64,000 nt of DNA from Actinomycetospora chiangmaiensis DSM 45062. GTDB taxonomy: Bacteria > Actinomycetota > Actinomycetes > Mycobacteriales > Pseudonocardiaceae. Shown piece by piece: positions 9,001-15,779 of the stretch. Under the pieces are notes generated by a model, which was given only the letters and a program-made list of their open reading frames with translations, ran no database searches and was not told where the DNA came from. Position 1 is the first letter of the stretch. Every line of letters begins with the position of its first letter. The stretch spans positions 124,001 to 188,000 of the forward strand of contig NZ_KB903218.1 of the NCBI RefSeq assembly GCF_000379625.1, given 5' to 3'. The translations under genes and the position numbers were made by a program.

Positions 9001-10773
9001 GTGGGAGCACTCCCGGCGGTCACCGCCCGACGACCTGCGCTGACCGCGTCCCTCGGCCGGGTCGCGGAACGACTCGTCGGCGCCCGCGTCGGGACGGCCA
9101 CCGCGCTGCCCGACACCGGCCGCGGGGAGCTCGACGCCGACTACCTGCCACGCGCCGTCGACGAGCGGCTGGCCGAGCTGCTGGCGTCCGGGACGCACCC
9201 CGTCGTCGTGGTGACCGGACCGCCGTCGGCCGGGGTCACCCGCACCGCCGCGCACGCGGTCCGACAGGCCCGGCCGGACGATCTGTTCGTCGAGATCGAC
9301 GACCCGTACCGGGCCCGGCTCGAGGAGGTCGTCGACCGCGCCCGGCGGCGCGCCTCGCCGTCGCGGCCGGTGCTGGTGTGGTGCGACGACGCCCCGCTGC
9401 CGCTGCTCGACCAGGTCCGTGGTGACGTGCTCGCCGCCTGCCGGCAGGACCGGACCACCGTGGTCCGGCTGGTGTTCACGGTGCGCTGGGGGCTGGCGTC
9501 GCTGTCGCGTGGGGAGCTGGCGGCGTCGCGGTTCGCGCCGGTCGTCGTCGCGCCGCTGACGCCGGCGGAGGTCGTCGGGCGCGAGTCCCACGGTCTCGTC
9601 GCCGCCCTCGGTGTCCCGCGCACGGTGGGTCGCCGGGTGGGCGCCCTCGTCTCGTCGGAGACCGCTGCCCGCGAGGCGTTCGCCGGGCCGTCGGGGGACG
9701 TGGTGCGCCTGACCGCGGTCTGGCACCGCCTCGGCGTCCCGGCCGCCCTCGACCTCGACACCCTGGCCGCCCTGCGCCCCGACGACGCCGGCGGCGACCT
9801 CGAGGAGATCGTCACGGGACTGGTCGACGCCGGGTGGCTGCGGCGCACCACCCGGGCGGGGGAGCGGCACCTCGCGCCCGCCCGCGTCCTGGTCGACCTG
9901 GCCCGGCTGCCCTCCGAGGAGCTCGTCGGGTGCATCGCGGCGCGCCTCGACCACCACGCCCGCTACACCGCCGCGCGCACCATGCTCGCCGCCGGCCTCG
10001 ACAGCCTCGCCGCCGCCATGGTGGCCGACCTCGAGCCCGACCCGCTCGGCCCCGCCGTCGCTCTGCGCATCGCCCGGGGCTACGCGGGCCTGGAACGCGA
10101 CCGCGAGGCCGCGCAGTGGTTCGCGTTCGTCATCGCGGTGGGGGACGAGGACCAGGCCCGCGCCGCCCACCGGGGCCTCGGCCTCGTGTTCTACCGCTAC
10201 GACCGGCTCGACCGGGCCCGTCGTCACCTCGACCGCGCCGCCGACCAGCTCGGCGTGCAGGTGGTGCTCGCCGACATCGCGCTGCGCCAGGGCCGGATCG
10301 CCGACGCCCGCACCCTGCTGAGCGTGCTCCGCCGGTCGCGGGACCCCGCACTCGCCGCCGAGGCGTCGTGCCAGCTCGGCACCCTCGAGTCCGCCACCGG
10401 CAACCCCGACGCGGCGCGCGAGGCGTTCACGGTCGCCCTCGGGGCGGCCGACCCGGCCGTGGTCGCCCGGGCCCGGACGGGTCTCGCGGCGCTGCCGATC
10501 CGCGACGAGGGCGAGGCGGCTCCCACCCGCCGTGGCAGCGAAGCGTCGTTGCTGTCGTCCAGTGGGCGGAACGCCGCTTCGTGGAACGAGCCGGACGAGC
10601 CGGCCGGGCCGGCCGGGTCGGACGAGTCGGCCGGGTCGGACGTGGAGCCGGGTCGCGACGCCGAGGTCGAGTCGACGGCGGCCGAGGGCCCGTCCCACGG
10701 GCCGGACGCTCCGGGCGACGGGTCCGACGGCCCGGGCCGGGTCGTCCCGCTCGCGGCGAGGTCGCGCGACTGA
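9001..10773 (+). CDS. TPR-repeat protein with degenerate P-loop NTPase-like domain
   Basis: I do not recognise a named family. The 590-residue protein starts with a region resembling STAND/AAA NTPases: VVVVTGPPSAGVTRT (69-82) resembles a Walker A loop but lacks the Lys, and PVLVWCDDAP resembles Walker B. A helical middle region follows (LVDAGWLRRTTRAGERHLAP reads like a winged helix). Several tetratricopeptide-like repeats follow from roughly residue 325 to 490 (AARTMLAAGLDSLAAAMVA and ALRIARGYAGLERDREAAQ). The last 90 residues are acidic, rich in Gly/Ser/Glu, and look disordered. It may be a scaffold or signalling protein. The GTG start is inferred from the promoter spacing. Confidence 0.6.
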   Translation: MGALPAVTARRPALTASLGRVAERLVGARVGTATALPDTGRGELDADYLPRAVDERLAELLASGTHPVVVVTGPPSAGVTRTAAHAVRQARPDDLFVEIDDPYRARLEEVVDRARRRASPSRPVLVWCDDAPLPLLDQVRGDVLAACRQDRTTVVRLVFTVRWGLASLSRGELAASRFAPVVVAPLTPAEVVGRESHGLVAALGVPRTVGRRVGALVSSETAAREAFAGPSGDVVRLTAVWHRLGVPAALDLDTLAALRPDDAGGDLEEIVTGLVDAGWLRRTTRAGERHLAPARVLVDLARLPSEELVGCIAARLDHHARYTAARTMLAAGLDSLAAAMVADLEPDPLGPAVALRIARGYAGLERDREAAQWFAFVIAVGDEDQARAAHRGLGLVFYRYDRLDRARRHLDRAADQLGVQVVLADIALRQGRIADARTLLSVLRRSRDPALAAEASCQLGTLESATGNPDAAREAFTVALGAADPAVVARARTGLAALPIRDEGEAAPTRRGSEASLLSSSGRNAASWNEPDEPAGPAGSDESAGSDVEPGRDAEVESTAAEGPSHGPDAPGDGSDGPGRVVPLAARSRD

Positions 10774-10895
10774 GCCGGACCATGATCGCCGAGCCCGTGC
10801 GGTGGTCGGGCCGGCCGGTGGACCACCGGCAGCACTCGATGATCACGCGGGCCGGAGCCACCCGTCGTCGGGAACGGGATGGCAGGGTGGGCGGC

Positions 10896-11201
10896 ATGGC
10901 CGTCACGCACGTCGTCACGTTCAGCTGGGCCGAGGGCACCTCGGCCGCGACCGTCGAGGACATCCTGGAGAACCTGCAGTCCTGGATCGACCGCAAGGAG
11001 GGGCTCGAGGGCCTCGTCTCCTGGCAGGCGGGCCCGGACCTCGGGGTGAACGAGGGCAACGCGTCCTTCGCGGTGTCGGCGACCTTCACCGACCGGGAGG
11101 CCTACCTGCGCTACCGCGACCACCCGGAGCACAAGAAGATCATCGCCGAGCAGATCGCCCCGCTCGTCGCCGCCCGCTCCGCGGTGCAGTTCGAGCACTG
11201 A
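10896..11201 (+). CDS. Dabb family (stress-responsive A/B barrel) protein
   Basis: It is a 101-residue ferredoxin-like alpha+beta barrel protein of the Dabb family, which forms dimers of largely unknown role; some members act on small aromatic or polyketide substrates. The pattern MAVTHVVTFSWAEGTSAATV at the start and REAYLRYRDHPEHKKIIAE near the end is characteristic. The reading frame continues far upstream, but the ATG at 10896 fits the family start, and CAGGGT lies 7 nt before it, the leaderless layout seen elsewhere in this window. A strong hairpin follows the stop. Confidence 0.8.
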   Translation: MAVTHVVTFSWAEGTSAATVEDILENLQSWIDRKEGLEGLVSWQAGPDLGVNEGNASFAVSATFTDREAYLRYRDHPEHKKIIAEQIAPLVAARSAVQFEH

Positions 11202-11228
11202 GGTCCCACCACAGCCGGGACGCACGAG

Positions 11229-11260
11229 AGCCCGGCGCACGACGACGTCGTGGCCGGGCT
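11229..11260. terminator. Bidirectional hairpin between convergent genes
   Basis: AGCCCGGC (11229-11236) pairs with GCCGGGCT (11253-11260), and inside it CACGAC (11238-11243) pairs with GTCGTG (11247-11252). This gives a 14-bp stem with one bulged base and a 3-nt loop. It lies between the convergent Dabb and PASTA genes. There is no T-tract. Confidence 0.7.
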
Positions 11261-11275
11261 CCGGGGTCGTCGGGG

Positions 11276-11605
11276 CTACTTGGCGCCCGCGGTCGGGGTG
11301 GTCTTCGGGCCGGAGGGCAGGCGGGACCCGCCGCCGCCCCCGCCGGACCCGTCGTCGTCGGGCCCCTCGTCGGTGGTCGGGCCCGCGGCCGGGTCGTCCA
11401 CCCAGATCATGATGGTGTCGCCGGGCGTCGCCGCCGCACCCGCCTTCGGGCGCTGGTTGGTGATGATGCTGCGTCCCGCGCCGGTGTGCCGGGCGTTCTG
11501 CGGAACGGCCAGCAGACGCGCGTCGAGGGCCGCGTCGTGGGCGTCGGCCGCGGCGAGCCCGACGAGCTCGGGGACCGTGGTCGTGTCGGTGAGGCTGTCG
11601 GCCAT
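11276..11605 (-). CDS. Small PASTA-domain protein
   Basis: The 109-residue protein has one PASTA-like domain (VPELVGLAAADAHDAALDARLL, then IITNQRPKAGAAATPGDTIMIWV), the fold that binds muropeptides or beta-lactams in penicillin-binding proteins and Ser/Thr kinases. There is no signal peptide or kinase domain, so it is a stand-alone PASTA protein. The C-terminus is a Gly/Asp-rich low-complexity linker. TACCGT at 11612-11617 lies 6 nt before the ATG, suggesting a leaderless transcript. Its cellular role is unknown. Confidence 0.78.
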   Translation of the reverse strand: MADSLTDTTTVPELVGLAAADAHDAALDARLLAVPQNARHTGAGRSIITNQRPKAGAAATPGDTIMIWVDDPAAGPTTDEGPDDDGSGGGGGGSRLPSGPKTTPTAGAK

Positions 11606-11611
11606 ACCCCA

Positions 11612-11617
11612 ACGGTA
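11612..11617 (-). promoter_or_regulatory. -10 box of a leaderless promoter for the PASTA gene
   Basis: On the minus strand TACCGT is followed by 6 nt and then the ATG. No SD-like sequence fits in that gap. No convincing -35 was identified. Confidence 0.45.
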
Positions 11618-11820
11618 CCGACCGGTGACGCGTCGTGTCGGCGGGCCCCCGGGGCGTGTCCCTGACGGCTCGACGGCGGATTCACGCGTTCAGAGTAGGA
11701 GCCCGGTCACATCGTTGACGTAGGGTAGCCGTTATCGCGATGAAACCGCGTGGAGCTTGACGTGGCCCCCGGATGCGGACGCGACCACCACCACACGTGA
11801 ACGAACCCCGGGGGTACGTG

Positions 11821-12294
11821 ATGCGCGCCGTCTACCGTGTCCTGGCTTATCTGCTCGCGCTCGAGGTCGTCGTGCAGGCGGCCGCGATCGCCTGGGCCGT
11901 GTTCGGCCTGTCGACCTGGATCGAGAACGGCGGGGTGCTGGACAAGGCCGGGATGGAGAGCGACACCGTCGCCTTCGACGGCGTCGCGGGCTTCGCCGTG
12001 CACGGGATGAACGGCACCGTGATCGTGCCGGCGCTCGCCCTGCTCTTCCTCGTCTCCTCGTTCTTCGCCCGGTTCCGCGGCGCGATCTCGTGGGCGGGTG
12101 CGGCGCTCGGCCTCGTCGTCGTGCAGGTCGCGCTCGGCATCCTCGCCCACTCGGTCCCGGCCCTCGGGATGCTGCACGGCGCCGTCGCCCTCGGCCTGCT
12201 CGTGGTCTGCCTCGTCGCGGCCCGCCGCAGCAGCGCGGCCGACCCGACGCGCGAGCCCGTCCCCACGGGCAGCCACCACGCGCCCGTCGCCTGA
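11821..12294 (+). CDS. Four-helix membrane protein (DUF6220-like)
   Basis: The 157-residue protein has about four hydrophobic helices (VLAYLLALEVVVQAAAIAWAVF; VIVPALALLFLVSSFFA; AAALGLVVVQVALGILA-like; LHGAVALGLLVVCLVAA) and conserved-looking His residues in GFAVHGMNG and MLHGAVAL. That pattern fits the DUF6220 family of small membrane proteins, recognised only tentatively. ATG at 11821 was preferred over an in-frame start at 11773 because GGGGG lies about 8 nt upstream. The multicopper oxidase gene starts 1 nt after its stop, so the two are coupled and may act together in copper or redox handling. Confidence 0.7.
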   Translation: MRAVYRVLAYLLALEVVVQAAAIAWAVFGLSTWIENGGVLDKAGMESDTVAFDGVAGFAVHGMNGTVIVPALALLFLVSSFFARFRGAISWAGAALGLVVVQVALGILAHSVPALGMLHGAVALGLLVVCLVAARRSSAADPTREPVPTGSHHAPVA

Positions 12295-12295
12295 G

Positions 12296-13744
12296 GTGCT
12301 CACCGAGGCCCGTCCTGCGGCGGCCGCCCCGCGTGACCGCCGCACCCGCCGTCGTACCGCCGTCGCGATCCTCGCGACGCTCGCCGTCCTCGCGCCCGTC
12401 GCCTGGTTCTGGGCGGCGAGCCTGCCCGCGGGCAGCTGGTCGGTCGCCACGATTGGCGTTCCCGACGACGGGGGTGGCCCGCCGCTCATGGCCGCGGGCC
12501 ACGACGGGACGGCCGGGCGCTCGGTGGACACGCTGCGGCTGCCGGACTCCGTCCCCGCGGACGTGACGGTCACGCTCGTCGCCCGGGCCGAGGGCGCCCG
12601 CTACACGCTCAACGGGCAGTCGCCCGGGCCGGAGATCCGGGCGGTCGCGGGCCAGGTCGTCGCCGTGCGGTTGGTCAACGCCGACGTCGCGCGCGGCGTC
12701 ACGCTGCACTGGCACGGGGTGGACGTGCCGAACGGCGAGGACGGCGTGGCGGGCGTGACCCAGGACGCCGTCCTGCCGGGCGGGGAGTTCACGTACCGGT
12801 TCCGGGCGGGGCAGGTCGGGACGTACTGGTACCACTCGCACCAGGTCGCCGACGAGCAGGTGAAGGGCGGGCTGTTCGGGTCGTTCGTCGTCGTGCCGCC
12901 CGGGGGAGTGGGCGCCGAGGCGACCGCGCTCGTGCACCTGTTCGACGGTCGGCGCACCGTGAACGGCACCCCCGGCGACGTCGCCGTGCCCGCCGCACCC
13001 GGCAGCACCGTGCGGGTCCGCGTCACCAACACCGACGACGGGCCGATGCGTGCCTGGTCCGCGGCACCGGTCCGCCTGCTCGCGGTCGACGGTACGGACG
13101 TGCACGCCCCGACCCCCGTGACGGGCGCGGCCGTCGCGATCACCGCCGGCGGTCGCGCCGACCTCGAGGTCACGGCGCCGGCCCGGATCGAGCTCGGGGG
13201 AGCGGCCGTCGTCGTGGGAGGCGGCGGGGCGCCCGCGCCCGTGCCGGGCCCGGCGGTCGACCTGCTCTCCTACGGCGCGCCCGCCCCGCTCGGGTTCGAC
13301 CCGACCACCCCGAACCGGGTGTTCGACTACGCGATCGGCCGCCGACCCGGCTTCGTGGCCGGCGTCCCGGGGCTGTACTGGACGATCAACGGCGGGATGT
13401 ACCCCGACGTGCCCATGTTCATGGTGCGCGAGGGCGACGTGGTGCGGATGCGGATCAGCAACACCTCCGGCGAGGTCCACCCGATGCACCTGCACGGCCA
13501 CCACGCGGTGGTGCTCGCCCGCAACGGGGTGCCCTCGACCGGCAGCCCGTGGTGGGTCGACTCGCTCGACGTCCCCGACGGCACGACCTACGACGTCGCG
13601 TTCGTCGCCGACAACCCCGGCGTGTGGATGGACCACTGCCACAACCTGGCCCACCCGAAGCAGGGCCTCGTCGCGCACCTGATGTACGAGGGGGTCACCA
13701 CCCCGTACCGCGCCGGCCCGGACACGCCGAACGACCCGGAGTAG
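12296..13744 (+). CDS. Multicopper oxidase, membrane anchored
   Basis: This 482-residue protein is an extracytoplasmic multicopper oxidase with an N-terminal anchor helix (about residues 21-42). Cupredoxin copper motifs are LHWHG (His138, His140), WYHSHQ (His180, His182), HPMHLHGHH and DHCHNLAHPKQGL at the C-terminus; the residue at the axial type-1 position is Leu. The oxidised substrate is unknown; laccase-like, metal-oxidising and nitrite-reductase-like members share these motifs. The long upstream extension of the reading frame is a shadow of the DUF6220-like gene; GTG 12296, 1 nt after that stop, is the likely start. Confidence 0.9.
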   Translation: MLTEARPAAAAPRDRRTRRRTAVAILATLAVLAPVAWFWAASLPAGSWSVATIGVPDDGGGPPLMAAGHDGTAGRSVDTLRLPDSVPADVTVTLVARAEGARYTLNGQSPGPEIRAVAGQVVAVRLVNADVARGVTLHWHGVDVPNGEDGVAGVTQDAVLPGGEFTYRFRAGQVGTYWYHSHQVADEQVKGGLFGSFVVVPPGGVGAEATALVHLFDGRRTVNGTPGDVAVPAAPGSTVRVRVTNTDDGPMRAWSAAPVRLLAVDGTDVHAPTPVTGAAVAITAGGRADLEVTAPARIELGGAAVVVGGGGAPAPVPGPAVDLLSYGAPAPLGFDPTTPNRVFDYAIGRRPGFVAGVPGLYWTINGGMYPDVPMFMVREGDVVRMRISNTSGEVHPMHLHGHHAVVLARNGVPSTGSPWWVDSLDVPDGTTYDVAFVADNPGVWMDHCHNLAHPKQGLVAHLMYEGVTTPYRAGPDTPNDPE

Positions 13745-13747
13745 GGC

Positions 13748-13868
13748 TGGGTGCAAGCAATGCGTCACTGCTTGCACCCAGTGGCAGGAAAGACGGCACC
13801 GTCAGGCCGGACGTCGACGGTGCCGCTTCTCCTGGCGCTCCGTGCAAGCAGTGACGCATTGCAAGCAC
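13748..13868. terminator. Triple-hairpin intergenic element between convergent genes
   Basis: Hairpin 1 pairs TGGGTGCAAGCA (13748-13759) with TGCTTGCACCCA (13769-13780). Hairpin 2 pairs CGGCACCGTC (13794-13803) with GACGGTGCCG (13816-13825). The 27-bp segment 13842-13868 matches the reverse complement of 13751-13777 at 25 of 27 positions, so the outer segments can also pair with each other. The element fills the gap between the oxidase (+) and the exporter (-). Confidence 0.7.
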
Positions 13869-13878
13869 CGGCAGGTGC

Positions 13879-15612
13879 TCAGGCCCGGACGTCCCGGGCC
13901 ATCGCGAGCTCCGGCGCGGCGACGCGGACCCGCTCGGCGAGGGGACGTCGGCCGGCGGCGGAGACGACGAGCAGGTAGTCACCGGCCCGGGGCACCTCGA
14001 GCCGGTAGTGGCCGGCGTCGGTGCGGGTGTTCCCGACCTGCGCGCCGGTGAGCGCGTCGATCAGGGTCACGGTGCCGTCGACCGGCACCTCGCCGTCGAG
14101 CACCCGCCCCGACAGTCCGGGGACGGTCACCTCCTCGACGGTCTCCGGGCCACCCCACGACTCGCCCGCCGGCAGCTCGCGCGGCGCCGGGCCGGAGTCG
14201 GCCACCACCGCGTGGGGCCGTCCGGCCGGGACGAGCAGCCCGCACACCACGGCCGCGACCAGGAAGATCACGGCGGCGACGAGGAAGGCCCGGTCGTAGC
14301 CCGCGAGGGCCGCGGCCCGGGGCGCGAGGCCGACGCCCAGCGCGGCGGCCGTGGCGGTGCCGGCGATCGAGGACAGCAGCGCCGTCCCCACGGAGCCGCC
14401 GACCTGCTGCATCGTGTTGACCGTCGCCGAGGCCACCCCGGCGTCCTGCCGCTCGACGCCGAGCGTCGCGGTGTTGATCGAGGTCGACATCGCCGTACCC
14501 ATGCCGAGGCCCATGAGGATCATCGGGCCGAGCACGCCGCTCGCGTACGTCGAGCCCGGCGTGAGGTGCGAGAACCAGAACAGCGCGCCGGCCCCCAGCA
14601 GCAGGCCGACGAAGATGAGCGGCTTCGGGCCCAGGCGGGGCAGGACGAGGCCGGGCACGGTCGTCGAGGCACTGACGATCGACGCGACCATCGGCAGGAA
14701 CGCCACGCCGGTGAGCACGGGCGAGAGGCCCAGCTCGGTCTGCATCACGTAGGCGAGGAAGAGCGAGAGGCCGAACATGCCCGTCGTGAGGACGAGGATC
14801 GTCAGGTACGAGCCGCCGCGGTAGCGGTCCCGCAGCACCCGCAACGGCAGCAGCGGGGCGGTGCGGACCCGCTGGACGGCGACGAAGACCGCCAGCAGGA
14901 CGACGCCCCCCGCCAGGAAGGCGTAGACCGGCCACGAGCGCCAGCCGTCGGTCTCGGCGGTTGCGAACCCGAACACGACGCCGAACAGGCCGGCCGAGGC
15001 GAGCACGGTGCCGACCAGGTCCAGGGGCGGGCGCTCGCCCGCCGGGTGCGCTGGCATGAGCAGCAGCGCGCCGATCAGCGCGACGACCGCGAACACCACG
15101 TTGACGTACATGCACCAGCGCCAGTCGGCGTACTCGGTGAGCGTCCCGCCGAGCAGCAGCCCGATCGCGGCGCCGGAACCCGCGAGGGCGGAGAACACGC
15201 CGAAGGCGCGGGCGCGGTCGCGGCCGGCGGGGAACGTCGTGGTCAGCAGGGACAGTGCAGCCGGGGCCAGCACCGCGCCGAACATGCCCTGGAGCGCGCG
15301 GGCCGCGACGAGGAGGCCGAAGCCCGGCGCGAGCCCGCCGAGCACGGAGGCGACCGCGAAGCCGATCAGGCCGACGACGAAGGCCGCCTTGCGCCCGAAC
15401 AGGTCGGAGAGGCGGCCGCCGAGCAGCAGCAGGCTGCCGAACGCGAGTGCGTAGGCCGTGACGACCCACTGGCGCTGCGCGTCGGAGAACCCGAGGTCGG
15501 CCTGCGCGGAGGGCAGCGCGATGTTCACGATCGAGTTGTCGAGGATGACCATGAGCTGGGCGACGCCGATGACGGCGAGGATCCACCAGCGGCGGAGCGG
15601 GGCGTCGGTCAT
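13879..15612 (-). CDS. DHA2-family MFS exporter with C-terminal carboxypeptidase-regulatory-like domain
   Basis: The 577-residue protein is a 14-helix drug:H+ antiporter of the EmrB/QacA type. DNSIVNIALPSAQADLGFS in helix 1 and GGRLSDLFGRKAAF (loop 2-3 motif) are diagnostic. After the last helix (about residue 480) comes a soluble tail with VTVPGLSGRVLDG, VDGTVTLIDALTGAQVG and GHYRLEVPRAGDYLLVV, which reads as a transthyretin/carboxypeptidase-regulatory-like beta domain, unusual on a transporter. The ATG at 15612 lies 7 nt after the -10 box of a MerR-type promoter, so the upstream extension of the frame is not used. The exported substrate is unknown. Confidence 0.9.
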   Translation of the reverse strand: MTDAPLRRWWILAVIGVAQLMVILDNSIVNIALPSAQADLGFSDAQRQWVVTAYALAFGSLLLLGGRLSDLFGRKAAFVVGLIGFAVASVLGGLAPGFGLLVAARALQGMFGAVLAPAALSLLTTTFPAGRDRARAFGVFSALAGSGAAIGLLLGGTLTEYADWRWCMYVNVVFAVVALIGALLLMPAHPAGERPPLDLVGTVLASAGLFGVVFGFATAETDGWRSWPVYAFLAGGVVLLAVFVAVQRVRTAPLLPLRVLRDRYRGGSYLTILVLTTGMFGLSLFLAYVMQTELGLSPVLTGVAFLPMVASIVSASTTVPGLVLPRLGPKPLIFVGLLLGAGALFWFSHLTPGSTYASGVLGPMILMGLGMGTAMSTSINTATLGVERQDAGVASATVNTMQQVGGSVGTALLSSIAGTATAAALGVGLAPRAAALAGYDRAFLVAAVIFLVAAVVCGLLVPAGRPHAVVADSGPAPRELPAGESWGGPETVEEVTVPGLSGRVLDGEVPVDGTVTLIDALTGAQVGNTRTDAGHYRLEVPRAGDYLLVVSAAGRRPLAERVRVAAPELAMARDVRA

Positions 15613-15619
15613 GGTCCCG

Positions 15620-15650
15620 ACGCTAGGACCTGGAGTGCGCTCCAGGTCCA
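15620..15650 (-). promoter_or_regulatory. MerR-type promoter: 19-bp spacer holding a palindromic operator
   Basis: Read on the minus strand, TGGACC (15645-15650) is the -35 and TAGCGT (15620-15625) the -10, separated by 19 bp. The spacer overlaps ACCTGGAG-TGCG-CTCCAGGT (15628-15647), with perfect 8-bp arms. A 19-bp spacer with an internal dyad is the signature of promoters activated by MerR-family regulators. No MerR gene is nearby. The -10 is 7 nt from the ATG, so the transcript should be leaderless. Confidence 0.75.
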
Positions 15651-15673
15651 GACTCTTCCCGGCGTGAGATGGG

Positions 15674-15699
15674 GTTGCGCGCGTCACAGTGCGCGCAAC
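15674..15699. promoter_or_regulatory. Perfect 9-bp dyad in the divergent exporter/monooxygenase region
   Basis: GTTGCGCGC (15674-15682) and GCGCGCAAC (15691-15699) are separated by 8 nt. A second nested pair GGGTTGC (15672-15678) and GCAACCC (15706-15712) surrounds it. It sits between two divergent genes and is a candidate operator for the monooxygenase gene or both. Confidence 0.45.
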
Positions 15700-15779
15700 A
15701 ACGCTGCAACCCTTGCCCGTACCGGCCCCCAGGCGTGACCGTGGTCACCTCACCACTGGCCACAGAGAAGAGGTGCCGC

